36,399 nt of DNA. Source: Candidatus Nitrosopumilus sp. (GTDB taxonomy: Archaea; Thermoproteota; Nitrososphaeria; Nitrososphaerales; Nitrosopumilaceae). Of the stretch, positions 1 through 7,808 are shown in pieces; the first letter of the stretch is position 1; every line of letters begins with the position of its first letter. Position numbers and translations under genes: made by a program. A model generated the notes under the pieces. It was not told where the DNA came from. It made no database searches and worked only from the letters and a program-made list of their open reading frames with translations. The stretch lies in NCBI GenBank assembly GCA_028343855.1, contig JAOLZN010000011.1:1-36399 (forward strand), in the 5' to 3' direction.

Positions 1-557
1 TCAGTTCCAGGTCCACAGTTCACCATTTGTTGCACTACAGGTTCTGGTGTTGCAACTGGTTCTGGTTCTGGTGTTGCAACTGGTTCTGGTTCTGGTGTTG
101 CAACTGGTTCTGGTGTTGCAACTGGTTCTGGTGTTGCAACTGGTTCTGGTGTTGCAGTTGGTGCACTACCACCAGTATAAAGGAAAGTTGTAGTAATTTT
201 TTGAGCACCATATTGTGCTCGAATTTCATATTCACCACTATTAGTCATAGTTCCACCAGCCTTTAGAGTAGTGGAATAATTTCCAGATGAATCAGGTAAA
301 AATTGATCAATTGTAACGATATTTCCATCAGGGCTAACAACCATTACAGTTACAGATTGAGTATATTCTGCTAAATCTTTTACAAATCCAGAAATGATAA
401 TATTATCACCATTAGCATAAGTTGGCAACTCAGTTGAAACAGATAGAGGTAAAGTTAAACCATCAGATTGAGCATTGACTGCACCAGTTAGTCCAAATGA
501 CAAAAGTGTAATAGATAATAATGCAAAAGTTATGAATCCAGATACTTTCATTTTCAT
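1..557 (-). CDS. Secreted protein with VATPEP repeats (3' end outside window)
   Basis: Partial gene: the reading frame opens at ATG 557 (an in-frame ATG also lies at 551) and runs off the left edge with no stop. Residues 1-29 form a signal peptide with a hydrophobic core and an Ala-Gln-Ser cleavage region. A beta-rich domain of about 100 residues follows, containing YTQSVTVMVVSPDGN and SGNYSTTLKAGG; this looks like the Ig-like modules of thaumarchaeal surface proteins. Next comes a low-complexity linker of six (V/T)ATPEP units, two of them extended by an extra EP, and then a Cys-containing segment. The linker suggests a Pro-rich stalk outside the membrane. Such proteins often end in an archaeosortase PEFG signal, but the C-terminus is not visible. 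Function unknown. The start is supported by a TATA-like box about 25 nt upstream. Confidence 0.85.
   Translation of the reverse strand, partial: MKMKVSGFITFALLSITLLSFGLTGAVNAQSDGLTLPLSVSTELPTYANGDNIIISGFVKDLAEYTQSVTVMVVSPDGNIVTIDQFLPDSSGNYSTTLKAGGTMTNSGEYEIRAQYGAQKITTTFLYTGGSAPTATPEPVATPEPVATPEPVATPEPEPVATPEPEPVATPEPVVQQMVNCGPGT
43..160. repeat. 18-bp tandem repeat encoding VATPEP
   Basis: Six near-identical copies of an 18-bp unit (plus strand ggttctggtgttgcaact), two of them lengthened by an extra ggttct. All are multiples of 6 bp, so length changes keep the frame of the minus-strand gene. This is a likely slippage-prone, length-variable coding repeat. Confidence 0.85.
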
Positions 558-574
558 TTTGAATCATGCCTCAG

Positions 575-586
575 AGTATTTATGTT
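575..586 (-). promoter_or_regulatory. TATA box for the VATPEP secreted protein
   Basis: On the minus strand the sequence reads ACATAAATACTC. Its centre is about 25 nt upstream of ATG 557, the spacing expected for a leaderless archaeal transcript. Confidence 0.45.
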
Positions 587-758
587 TTAAATCAAATTAA
601 AATTGACTAATTTATGGTCTAATTTTCCTTTTTTTGACAAGATACTCACAAACGTAGAAAAATCAAACTAAACTTTGAAAAATAAATCAATTAGAATTAC
701 CATCAAATTATTAGTTATTTGAAAAACCTGTAATACCAGATTAAATCATTCAATATCA

Positions 759-2120
759 ATGGAAATATTTGCCCAAAGAACTAAAGTTTTACAAATTTCC
801 CTATTTGCCATTTTCTCAGCTTTTATTGTAGAATTAATTTTTGGTTTATTCTCTAACAGCCTTGCCCTTATCACAGATAGTATTCATGCACTATTAGATA
901 GTGTTGTAACACTTGTTTTACTTTTAGCAGCAAGATGGGCAATGAAACCACCAGATGCCGAACATACCTATGGACATGGGAAAATTGAATCTTTAGGAGG
1001 ACTAATTGGAGGAATAGCAATTTTTCTAATTGCATGTTTCTTTATTTATGAATCAATCAACAGATTACAAAGTCCACCACCAAGTGTTTTACCAGGACTA
1101 TTTGCCATAATTGGAGGACTATACACAATTGGAATTGATTTTTTCAGAATAATCTTACTTAGAAAAAGTATCAAAGCAATAGGAGGAACAACACTCAAAG
1201 CAGATTTCTATCATGCATTTATGGACCTAGGTTCAACATCTGTTGCAATAATAGGAATTGTTCTCGTCACATATGGAATCTATTTTGGAGATTTTGTTGC
1301 AGCCTTAATTTTAGGAGGATTACTAGCAATTCTCAGCATAAAATTAGTATACAAAACAGCAATGGATTTGACAGATGTCATATCACCAGAACTTGTAAAA
1401 AATGTGAGAGAAATCTCAAATTCAACAAAGGGCGTTATGGAAACAGGATCAATTTTAATGAGAAAATCAGGAGATATAATTTTTGCAGATGTAACAATTT
1501 CATTAAGAGGAGATACAAGTTTTGAAAAAGCTCATGAAATTAGTGATAGGGTTGAAAAAAATATTAAAAATAAAATTCCAAATGCAGGAATTACAATTCA
1601 TTTTGAACCAAACTGGAAAAACATTCCATTAGATGGAAAAATTTTAGAGATTGCAAAAAGTGTGAAAGGGGTCAAAGGAGTTCATAACGTAATCACACAC
1701 AAAACAAAAGGAAAATCATATTGTAATTTGCATGTAATGGTAAATAGAGAAATAAATTTGGTTTCAGCACATAAAATATCTGAAATTATTGAAGATAAAA
1801 TACAAAAAGAAATTCCAGAAATTACTCATGCTACAATTCATTTAGAACCATTTCTAACAGTTCCAAAAAATTTCAATATTGAAGATACAGTAACTGAAGA
1901 AAAAATTAAAAAAATTGTTGAAAACTATCCAGATGTCAAAAAAGTAGGTAGAATTTTATCGTTAAAATTTGAAAATATTCTTAAAATTGATATTGATTGT
2001 TCGTTTGATAAAGAACTATCAATTGAAAAAGTACACGATCTTACATCAGAAATTGAACATGTAATTAGATTAAAAATTAAAAATTCAGTAATTACAATTC
2101 ATCCTGAACCCGATGAATAG
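759..2120 (+). CDS. Cation diffusion facilitator (zinc efflux), triple C-terminal domain
   Basis: Membrane exporter that swaps cytoplasmic divalent metal for protons. Residues 1-200 carry the CDF transmembrane core. TM2 has H43xxxD47 (within SLALITDSIHALLD) and TM5 has H152xxxD156; in the CDF family, HxxxD in both helices is associated with zinc preference. The conserved H69TYGHGK loop is present. At 453 residues it is much longer than the usual 300 or so, because the cytoplasmic dimerisation domain occurs three times (about 205-285, 290-365, 375-453). Each copy ends in an IH-x-EP signature, with H281, H361 and H448. It stands alone and converges with the metal importer operon on the other strand, 10 bp away. 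Metal choice is inferred from motifs. Confidence 0.93.
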   Translation: MEIFAQRTKVLQISLFAIFSAFIVELIFGLFSNSLALITDSIHALLDSVVTLVLLLAARWAMKPPDAEHTYGHGKIESLGGLIGGIAIFLIACFFIYESINRLQSPPPSVLPGLFAIIGGLYTIGIDFFRIILLRKSIKAIGGTTLKADFYHAFMDLGSTSVAIIGIVLVTYGIYFGDFVAALILGGLLAILSIKLVYKTAMDLTDVISPELVKNVREISNSTKGVMETGSILMRKSGDIIFADVTISLRGDTSFEKAHEISDRVEKNIKNKIPNAGITIHFEPNWKNIPLDGKILEIAKSVKGVKGVHNVITHKTKGKSYCNLHVMVNREINLVSAHKISEIIEDKIQKEIPEITHATIHLEPFLTVPKNFNIEDTVTEEKIKKIVENYPDVKKVGRILSLKFENILKIDIDCSFDKELSIEKVHDLTSEIEHVIRLKIKNSVITIHPEPDE

Positions 2121-2130
2121 AGTATTCAAA

Positions 2131-3231
2131 TTAATTTGAATAATTTTCTACCTTTTTTAATCCAATATCAGTAAGTATAAAATTACCTTGAGTATTTTTT
2201 TCAACAAATTTTTGTTCTTGAATGAATTCACTTAATTTTTCAGAATATTCTTTGGTCCAACCTAAAGAATTTGATAAAGTTGATGTAGAAACTTGACGAT
2301 CTGAGCCCAATTCTTTTTGAATATGAGTTAAAAGGATACCTAAATTTATTTCAAATCGCTGTTTTGAAACTTGTCTCCATCTAGAGATTAATCCCCTATT
2401 TGGACCAAAGACCCAAATCAATCCAAAGATTATTCCAGTAATTGAAGCCATTGAACCAGATATTGATACATCAGCAAAAAGTGCAAACAAATAACCGATT
2501 ACAGCACTTATGATTCCAAGAAAAACTGAAAGAACTAACATTCGGGATAAACGATCTGTAAGTAAAAATGCTGCAGATGCAGGCACAATGAAAAATGCAA
2601 TCACTAGAATTGCACCAACGGATTCAAAAGCAACGACTGCAGTGGTTGCTACCATAATCATTAACAAATAATGAACTAATAGAGGCATCAATCCAGCACC
2701 CAATGCAAGCGACTTGTCAAAGGTGCTAATTTTTAGCTCCTTGTAAAGAATCACAATAAAGGATACATTTGAAATTGCCAAAATACCAAGTACCCATATC
2801 GATTTAGAACCAATGTCAAGTTCATCCAGATACAATGTATCAAATGGTGCAAATTCTATTGAGCCATACAAAACATGTTGTACGTCGATGTGGACATTAC
2901 CAGCTTGTGTAACAAGAATTACGCCAATAGCAAATAGGAAAGGGAAAATAATTCCAATTGAACTATCTTGTTTTAGTTTACCTGAACGATACAATAACTC
3001 AACCAAAGATATTGTAAGAATTCCAGAAAGTACACCCCCCACAATTACTGCAACAGGTTCTCTTCCACCTACAGCAAACACAGCAATAACTATTCCCAGT
3101 AGGACAGAATGACTAATGGCATCAGACATCATCGCCATTTTTCTCAATACCAAAAATACACCAATTGAAGCACAATTTGCTGCAACTAGTATAGCAGTAC
3201 CAATAATTATTAGATCACTAGATATTTCCAT
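2131..3231 (-). CDS. Zn/Mn ABC transporter permease 2 with C-terminal winged helix
   Basis: ABC-3 family integral membrane permease (TroD/MntC/ZnuB type), last gene of a four-gene importer operon. Residues 1-280 form about eight membrane helices with the family signature around LRKMAMMSDAISHSVLLG near the N-terminus. Residues from about 285 to 366 are a soluble extension that reads as a winged-helix domain (QVSTSTLSNSLGWTKEYSEKL followed by a wing and KKVE). Some TroD/MntC-type permeases carry such a DtxR-like tail. It starts 14 bp inside the 3' end of the first permease, implying translational coupling. Two different permeases, rather than a ZnuB homodimer, favour the TroCD arrangement. Confidence 0.92.
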   Translation of the reverse strand: MEISSDLIIIGTAILVAANCASIGVFLVLRKMAMMSDAISHSVLLGIVIAVFAVGGREPVAVIVGGVLSGILTISLVELLYRSGKLKQDSSIGIIFPFLFAIGVILVTQAGNVHIDVQHVLYGSIEFAPFDTLYLDELDIGSKSIWVLGILAISNVSFIVILYKELKISTFDKSLALGAGLMPLLVHYLLMIMVATTAVVAFESVGAILVIAFFIVPASAAFLLTDRLSRMLVLSVFLGIISAVIGYLFALFADVSISGSMASITGIIFGLIWVFGPNRGLISRWRQVSKQRFEINLGILLTHIQKELGSDRQVSTSTLSNSLGWTKEYSEKLSEFIQEQKFVEKNTQGNFILTDIGLKKVENYSN

Positions 3232-4177
3232 GATTCTCCTTTTCTGTATTTGAAATAGTTTTGATGTTATCTAGAGAAGTTTGAGATTTTCTTTGATTAC
3301 GGATATACCTGAATAGGTAACCTTGTTTTGGTGAAAAGACAAATGAGATTCCCAATATGGCGGTAATTGTTATTACAATTACCGGGCCAGTAGACATCCC
3401 TTCAGTTGTGCTGCTAATCATAGAACCAATAATTCCACTTAAACCTCCAAAGATTGCAGATAAAATAATCATATTTTTTAGATTTGAAGTCCATTGTCTT
3501 GCCGCAGCCGCAGGAGCAATTAGCATAGAAACCATCAAAACTACACCAACAGTATGTAATCCAATTACAACTGCTACAACAATTACTGATGTTAATAAGG
3601 CATTAAGATATTTGATTGGAAATCCTAGACTTTGACCAAATGAACTATCAAATGTTGTTATCTTGAATTCTTTATAGAATAAAATTAGAATAGTAAGGCA
3701 CAAGGCAGATAAGATTCCCAGATTAATGACATCAGATTCTATTAATGCAGCTGCCTGACCAAACAGAAATCTATCCAATCCTGCCTGACTAGCACCACCA
3801 ATACTTTGCAAATAACTCAGTAAAACAATGCCCAATCCAAAAAAGACTGAAAGTGTTATTCCCAGTGCAGCATCCTGTTTAATTCTAGTAGTGCTTGTGA
3901 TTGCAAGTGTGATCATCCCACCAAACCACGCAAAAATTGCAGCACCCAACATTAAAAAAAGTGAGTCTTTTGTTCCAGCAAACAAATAGGCAAATCCAAT
4001 TCCAGGTAGAGCTGCATGAGCAATGGCATCTCCAAACAAACTTTGTTTTCGCAATACAGTAAAACATCCTAAAGCACCACTAGTTATTCCTAAAATAGCT
4101 GAACCTAGAGCAACATACCTTAATGTGTAATCAGTAAAAATTCCCATAAAACTAGATAATATTTCTTCAAGAATCAT
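3218..4177 (-). CDS. Zn/Mn ABC transporter permease 1 (TroC-like)
   Basis: ABC-3 family permease of 319 residues with eight or so hydrophobic helices and the conserved LRKQSLFGDAIAHAALPG motif near residues 43-60, which contacts the ATPase in this family. It probably forms a heterodimer with the downstream permease to pass Zn2+ or Mn2+ across the cytoplasmic membrane. It follows the ATPase gene by 16 bp and overlaps the second permease gene by 14 bp. The C-terminus ends in a short charged tail. Confidence 0.93.
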   Translation of the reverse strand: MILEEILSSFMGIFTDYTLRYVALGSAILGITSGALGCFTVLRKQSLFGDAIAHAALPGIGFAYLFAGTKDSLFLMLGAAIFAWFGGMITLAITSTTRIKQDAALGITLSVFFGLGIVLLSYLQSIGGASQAGLDRFLFGQAAALIESDVINLGILSALCLTILILFYKEFKITTFDSSFGQSLGFPIKYLNALLTSVIVVAVVIGLHTVGVVLMVSMLIAPAAAARQWTSNLKNMIILSAIFGGLSGIIGSMISSTTEGMSTGPVIVITITAILGISFVFSPKQGYLFRYIRNQRKSQTSLDNIKTISNTEKENHGNI

Positions 4178-4193
4178 TTGACATCACATCCGT

Positions 4194-4961
4194 TTACTGA
4201 ATCGAGATACGTTGTTTTTCTTGATAGGTCCTGTCCAAATTTATTTTAGTAAACACTTCCTTTATTGGTCCATTAGCAATTAAATTTCTATTAACCATCA
4301 CAACCCAATCAAAATATTTGTCAACAGTCTGAAGTTCATGATGAACCATAACAATGGTTTTTCCTTCTTTTTTTAGATTCTCAAGAATAGAGAGAATTGT
4401 TTTCTCTGTAATAACATCCACTCCGTTTAATGGTTCGTCCATTAAGTAAATCTGAGCATCTTGTGCTAAAGCCCTAGCTAGAAAAACTCTTTGTTGTTGT
4501 CCTCCTGACAATTGTCCAATCTGTCTATCGGCATAATTGGATAATCCTACTTTATCTAGACATTCTCTTGCTAAATCCCGAGTTTTAGAATTAGGGCGAC
4601 GAAACCACCCAAGTTTTCCATACAATCCCATTTCAACTACATCTAATGCATCTGTTGGAAAATCCCAGTCAACAGAACCTCTTTGAGGAACATATGCAAC
4701 TTTGTCTCGATTCTTAGAATATGGTTTTCCAAAAATACTCACTTTACCAGCGGTAATTGGAACCAATCCCATTACAGCCTTAACTAGAGTAGATTTCCCT
4801 GCACCGTTTGGACCAACAATCGCAATCATTTTTCCTTTAGGAAAATTAAGATCAATATTCCATAATGCGGGTTCAGTTCGGTATGTAACTGAAAGATTCT
4901 TAATTATTACAGAGTATTCGTTTTCTACTTCAGAATTGTTCTTACTAGATTTTTGGTCCAT
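4194..4961 (-). CDS. Zn/Mn ABC transporter ATPase (TroB/ZnuC-like)
   Basis: Cytoplasmic ATPase of the metal importer. Walker A GPNGAGKST at residues 50-58, Q-loop VPQRGSVDWDFP near 91-102 (a pattern typical of Mn/Zn ABC ATPases), signature LSGGQQQR at 151-158, Walker B YLMDEP with E176, and a switch His in VHHELQ. Length of 255 is normal. Its ATG shares one base with the TAA of the substrate-binding protein gene (TAATG), so the two are translationally coupled. Confidence 0.95.
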   Translation of the reverse strand: MDQKSSKNNSEVENEYSVIIKNLSVTYRTEPALWNIDLNFPKGKMIAIVGPNGAGKSTLVKAVMGLVPITAGKVSIFGKPYSKNRDKVAYVPQRGSVDWDFPTDALDVVEMGLYGKLGWFRRPNSKTRDLARECLDKVGLSNYADRQIGQLSGGQQQRVFLARALAQDAQIYLMDEPLNGVDVITEKTILSILENLKKEGKTIVMVHHELQTVDKYFDWVVMVNRNLIANGPIKEVFTKINLDRTYQEKQRISIQ

Positions 4962-5923
4962 TATTTCAAAGCCTTTACTATTGTATCGATGTTATGAGTA
5001 AATGCTCCAATATAGGTTCCTTTAGTAGTTCCTTTTTCTCCAATAGCATCAGAAAATAATTCCCCACCAATCACAATATCATGACCTCTATCTTGAACAG
5101 CTGCCTTTAGTGCCTCAATTGTTGCTGGAGAAATAGAAGTTTCTACAAACAAAGCCTTGATTTTTCGTTTAGAAATTTCATCAGCTAAATTTTGGATTTC
5201 TCTAATTCCAGCTTCACTATCAGTACTCCATCCCTGAATAGCTAATTCTTCAAAACCATATGCGTGTCCAAAATATTGGAATGCGTCATGAGCAGTTACA
5301 AGAACTCTTTGTTCTGAAGGAATTGAATTAATCTTGTTTAAATTATTTGAATTGAGTGTATCCAATTGATTCAGATATTCTAAAAGATTGTTGTTATATT
5401 TTTCTGAATTTTTAGGATCATATTCTTTTAATCCAGTTGCTACAACTTTTGCAGCTTCTGTCCAAAGTTCTACATTCCACCAAATATGGGGATCAAAATT
5501 ACCATTAGTATCCAAAATCAATAGTGACTCTGAAGGAATATTTTCAGAGACCGCCAAAACGGAAGTTCCATCTCTTCCAATTTTAACAAAAATATCACCC
5601 ATCTTCCCTTCCAAGTCCAATCCATTGTAAAATATAATATCAGCATTCTGTAGTGCTTTAACATCACTTGCACTAGGTCTATACAAATGAGGATCTACAC
5701 CAGGACCCATTAATCCAGTAACAGAAACATGATCACCTCCGATATTTTCTACTAAATCTGTAATCACGTTAGTTGTAGTTGTAATAACAATTTTCTCAGA
5801 ATAAATATTGGAATTTTCAATATCATTAATTTTTACATTATCAATACCTTGAACAATGATAGTAGAAATTCCAATAATTATTGCGATAATAACAACGATT
5901 CCTGTTAAAACTGGTTTTTTCAT
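4961..5923 (-). CDS. Zn/Mn ABC transporter substrate-binding protein (TroA-like)
   Basis: First gene of the importer operon. An N-terminal hydrophobic segment (about residues 5-25) has no lipobox Cys, so the protein is probably held by an uncleaved membrane anchor or released. The cluster A-1 binding protein fold is indicated by four probable metal ligands: H79 (VDPHLYRP), H146 (DPHIWW), H212 (TAHDAF) and D292 (LFSDAIG). The His-His-His-Asp set matches TroA; Mn-specific PsaA has Glu at the third position. A long His-rich loop as in ZnuA is absent. Metal could be Zn or Mn. A DtxR-like palindrome upstream suggests metal-dependent repression of the operon. Confidence 0.94.
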   Translation of the reverse strand: MKKPVLTGIVVIIAIIIGISTIIVQGIDNVKINDIENSNIYSEKIVITTTTNVITDLVENIGGDHVSVTGLMGPGVDPHLYRPSASDVKALQNADIIFYNGLDLEGKMGDIFVKIGRDGTSVLAVSENIPSESLLILDTNGNFDPHIWWNVELWTEAAKVVATGLKEYDPKNSEKYNNNLLEYLNQLDTLNSNNLNKINSIPSEQRVLVTAHDAFQYFGHAYGFEELAIQGWSTDSEAGIREIQNLADEISKRKIKALFVETSISPATIEALKAAVQDRGHDIVIGGELFSDAIGEKGTTKGTYIGAFTHNIDTIVKALK

Positions 5924-5949
5924 GTCAATGAAAAATACTACGGTCAGGA

Positions 5950-5962
5950 TTATTTAAATTTA
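5950..5962 (-). promoter_or_regulatory. TATA box of the metal importer operon
   Basis: Minus strand reads TAAATTTAAATAA, about 27-35 nt upstream of ATG 5923. The position fits an archaeal TATA box with a very short leader. Confidence 0.5.
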
Positions 5963-5977
5963 GTATGAGCTAACTTT

Positions 5978-5993
5978 TTTAGCCTAGTCTAAA
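5978..5993. promoter_or_regulatory. DtxR-like operator palindrome
   Basis: TTTAGCCTAGTCTAAA is a 16-bp inverted repeat matching at 14 of 16 positions. It contains two overlapping TAGnCTA cores, the centre of the DtxR/IdeR/MntR consensus. It lies between the divergent importer operon (minus strand) and the gene at 6048 (plus strand), just upstream of the importer TATA box. Function as an operator is inferred; no regulator gene of this family is seen in the window. Confidence 0.5.
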
Positions 5994-6047
5994 TTTTAAT
6001 AAAAAATCAAAAATTAGGTTTAAAATAACGAAAACAAAACAAATCGT

Positions 6048-6554
6048 GTGCAAAAAACAGGATTAGTAATAGTAATTTTCGGAATACTGATAGTTGCAGG
6101 TCTAGCAACATCAGTAGTTGAAAATCAAGTTACATTAGAAGGAATAATTCAAGGGAATGGAAAAGTAAATTCATCAGAAATAGTTACAATTTCAGTTAAT
6201 TTAGATAAAAATGAAACACCAATTGGAATTTTTGCAGTTCAAGTAATGGACTTTAAAGAAAATACATTTTCTGCAAAAATTTTAGATCCTTCAGGTATTG
6301 AAATAATTTCAGAAAAAATTAACGAAGATACATTGGAACAAGAATTCAAAGTGTTTGATTCTGGAAATTATGAATTAATTATTGAGAGTTTAGACGATAA
6401 AGAAAGTTATGTAGCTGGTGCAATTGGCCCACTGCCAGATGGAGATAAAAAATTTATAATTTCAAGTGTTTCATCATCTTGTATAATTATAGGAATGGTG
6501 GGACTTGTAATATTAGCAATATACGAAATTAGAAATAAAAGAAAATCAGTTTAG
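6048..6554 (+). CDS. Small double-anchored extracellular domain protein
   Basis: Protein of 168 residues, start GTG 6048, with a TATA-like TTTAAAAT about 25 nt upstream. An N-terminal hydrophobic segment (residues 5-22) and a C-terminal one (about 138-160), followed by basic RNKRKSV, place the middle 115 residues outside the cell. That part is predicted to be all beta (repeated short polar/hydrophobic strands, FDSGNYELIIESLDD), resembling GOLD/p24-like or other beta-sandwich domains. I do not recognise a named family. It is divergent from the metal importer and shares its intergenic region. Its stop overlaps the stop of the next minus-strand gene by 9 bp. Confidence 0.8.
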   Translation: MQKTGLVIVIFGILIVAGLATSVVENQVTLEGIIQGNGKVNSSEIVTISVNLDKNETPIGIFAVQVMDFKENTFSAKILDPSGIEIISEKINEDTLEQEFKVFDSGNYELIIESLDDKESYVAGAIGPLPDGDKKFIISSVSSSCIIIGMVGLVILAIYEIRNKRKSV

Positions 6555-6857
6555 ATAACTATCCATTTTTTCTAAACCATTAATTGCACCATCAAATGCA
6601 TCACTATCTTCAAGTAAAGACCCAAGTTTTTCAGTATTTGCGGATATAGAACATTTATCATTTTCAACGGTTTTAATCAAGAACTTACATTCTATCAAAT
6701 ACTCTAATCTTACTAAAAGATCAGATTCAGACATAGAAAATTTTTGAGATAAAATAAAACATTCTTTTTTTCCATCTTCTAATTCTGCCAATATTTCAGA
6801 GTTTATAGGATCAAACATACAATCAATTATTTTTTCTCTATCAAAGGATTCAGTCAT
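6546..6857 (-). CDS. Small winged-helix (ArsR-like) protein
   Basis: Protein of 103 residues beginning at ATG 6857 (MTESFDREKI). The frame stays open upstream to 7076, but that part overlaps the opposite-strand Cys-rich gene and has poor composition, so the internal ATG is chosen. The pattern PINSEILAELEDGKKECFIL, followed by SMSESDLLVRLEYLIECKFL, is a helix-turn-helix of the winged-helix ArsR/MarR type seen in many small archaeal regulators. A short wing (TVENDKCSISANTEK) and a C-terminal helix follow. Probable DNA-binding regulator; target unknown. It converges with the membrane protein gene, overlapping it by 9 bp. Confidence 0.8.
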   Translation of the reverse strand: MTESFDREKIIDCMFDPINSEILAELEDGKKECFILSQKFSMSESDLLVRLEYLIECKFLIKTVENDKCSISANTEKLGSLLEDSDAFDGAINGLEKMDSYLN

Positions 6858-6943
6858 TATCTTAATGCAAGAAATTAGAAAGTAATAACGTTTTGAATAA
6901 ATTAAGACAATAGAATAATTAAGAAATAAAATCACTCTAGTAT

Positions 6944-7096
6944 ATGCAAAAACTCTGTAGCCAAGATCCATCAGGCAAGGGTGAACATTGTTTTTGTATA
7001 GACATAGACACTCAAAGAGGAGTGAAAAAATGTTGTAGATGTAACCAATGGAATGTTCAAGGAAATGATTGGACAAATGATGAAGACTTTACATAA
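6944..7096 (+). CDS. Cys-rich 50-residue microprotein
   Basis: Short complete frame, ATG 6944 to TAA 7096, 50 residues. It has six cysteines (C5, C16, C18, C30, C31, C33) and H15, grouped as HCxC and CCxC around a short IDIDTQRGVKK hairpin. This spacing is what a small zinc ribbon or zinc knuckle would show. The C-terminus is acidic (DWTNDEDFT). An AT-rich stretch 20-30 nt upstream could serve as a promoter. It is divergent from the winged-helix gene, 86 bp away. Function unknown; DNA/RNA or protein binding through zinc is a guess from the Cys pattern. Confidence 0.7.
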   Translation: MQKLCSQDPSGKGEHCFCIDIDTQRGVKKCCRCNQWNVQGNDWTNDEDFT

Positions 7097-7188
7097 ATTC
7101 AAGTGAAAAGATTCAAAATTAAGCACACAATAGTTCTGATCTATCAAAAAACCACATAATTAATCCAAAAAGGTTGACGCCTAGCAAT

Positions 7189-7198
7189 GGTTTTTATC
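7189..7198 (+). promoter_or_regulatory. TATA box of rps13-rps4
   Basis: GGTTTTTATC, about 25-30 nt upstream of TTG 7224. Spacing places transcription start near 7220, which favours TTG 7224 over TTG 7215 as the first codon of rps13. Confidence 0.5.
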
Positions 7199-7223
7199 GG
7201 GGTTTCTTAGAATTTTGGAATAC

Positions 7224-7799
7224 TTGAGTAGCCAAGAATATAGACACATTGTAAGAATCGTAGGTAACGACATTCCAGGAGAAAGAAAACTTCTCGTAGG
7301 GTTAACTCAAATCAAAGGTATAGGGTATAATTTTGCAACAGCCATTGCATCAACATTAAAAATTAATACAAATTCCAACATCGGTAATCTTACAGAAACA
7401 CATGTTCAAGCAATTGAAAAATTAATTTTAAATCCAATTGAATCAAAATTCCCATTATGGTTTCTTAACAGACAAAGGGATATTGAAACTGGAAAAGATT
7501 TGCATTTGTTAACATCAGACATTCCATTTACATTAAGAAATGATATTGAAAGAGAAAGAATAACTGCCAGCTGGAGAGGTTATCGTCATCTAAGTGGTCT
7601 AAAAGTTAGAGGACAGAGAACCAGAACATCTGGCAGAAAAGGTGGAGCAGTTGGTGTAGCAAAAGGTGGATTAGCAGCTCCAGTTAAGAAAGGAAGTGCA
7701 GGTGCACCAGCAGCAGAGGCAGCTCCAGCAGCAGCAGGTGATGCACCAGCAGCAGAGGCAGCTCCAGCAGCAGCACCTCCAGCGGAGAAAAAAGAATAG
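7224..7799 (+). CDS. rps13: 30S ribosomal protein S13 (uS13) with Ala/Pro-rich tail
   Basis: Small-subunit head protein contacting 16S rRNA, tRNA and the large subunit bridge. Recognised by [29 protein letters not shown] at the N-terminus, [14 protein letters not shown] in the middle, and the C-terminal [10 protein letters not shown]. The archaeal core is about 150 residues; here it is followed by an unusual 45-residue tail of [13 protein letters not shown] type ending in EKKE. TTG 7224 is preferred as start ([10 protein letters not shown]); TTG 7215 would add three residues but lies upstream of the predicted transcription start. Operon with rps4, 9 bp apart. The usual archaeal neighbours rps11 and rpoD do not follow. 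Confidence 0.95.
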   Translation: MSSQEYRHIVRIVGNDIPGERKLLVGLTQIKGIGYNFATAIASTLKINTNSNIGNLTETHVQAIEKLILNPIESKFPLWFLNRQRDIETGKDLHLLTSDIPFTLRNDIERERITASWRGYRHLSGLKVRGQRTRTSGRKGGAVGVAKGGLAAPVKKGSAGAPAAEAAPAAAGDAPAAEAAPAAAPPAEKKE

Positions 7800-7808
7800 G
7801 TGTTTTGA

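Noticed and set aside
27-266. Plus-strand frame rich in Trp/Cys/Phe over the VATPEP repeats
   Set aside because: Shadow of the tandem repeat; biased composition, no promoter, and opposite to a convincing signal-peptide protein.
6858-7076. N-terminal extension of the winged-helix gene
   Set aside because: Runs antisense through the Cys-rich gene, and the clean start MTESFDREKI lies inside.
7215-7223. TTG 7215 as rps13 start
   Set aside because: Only about 20 nt from the TATA box, so probably outside the mRNA; kept as an alternative in the entry.
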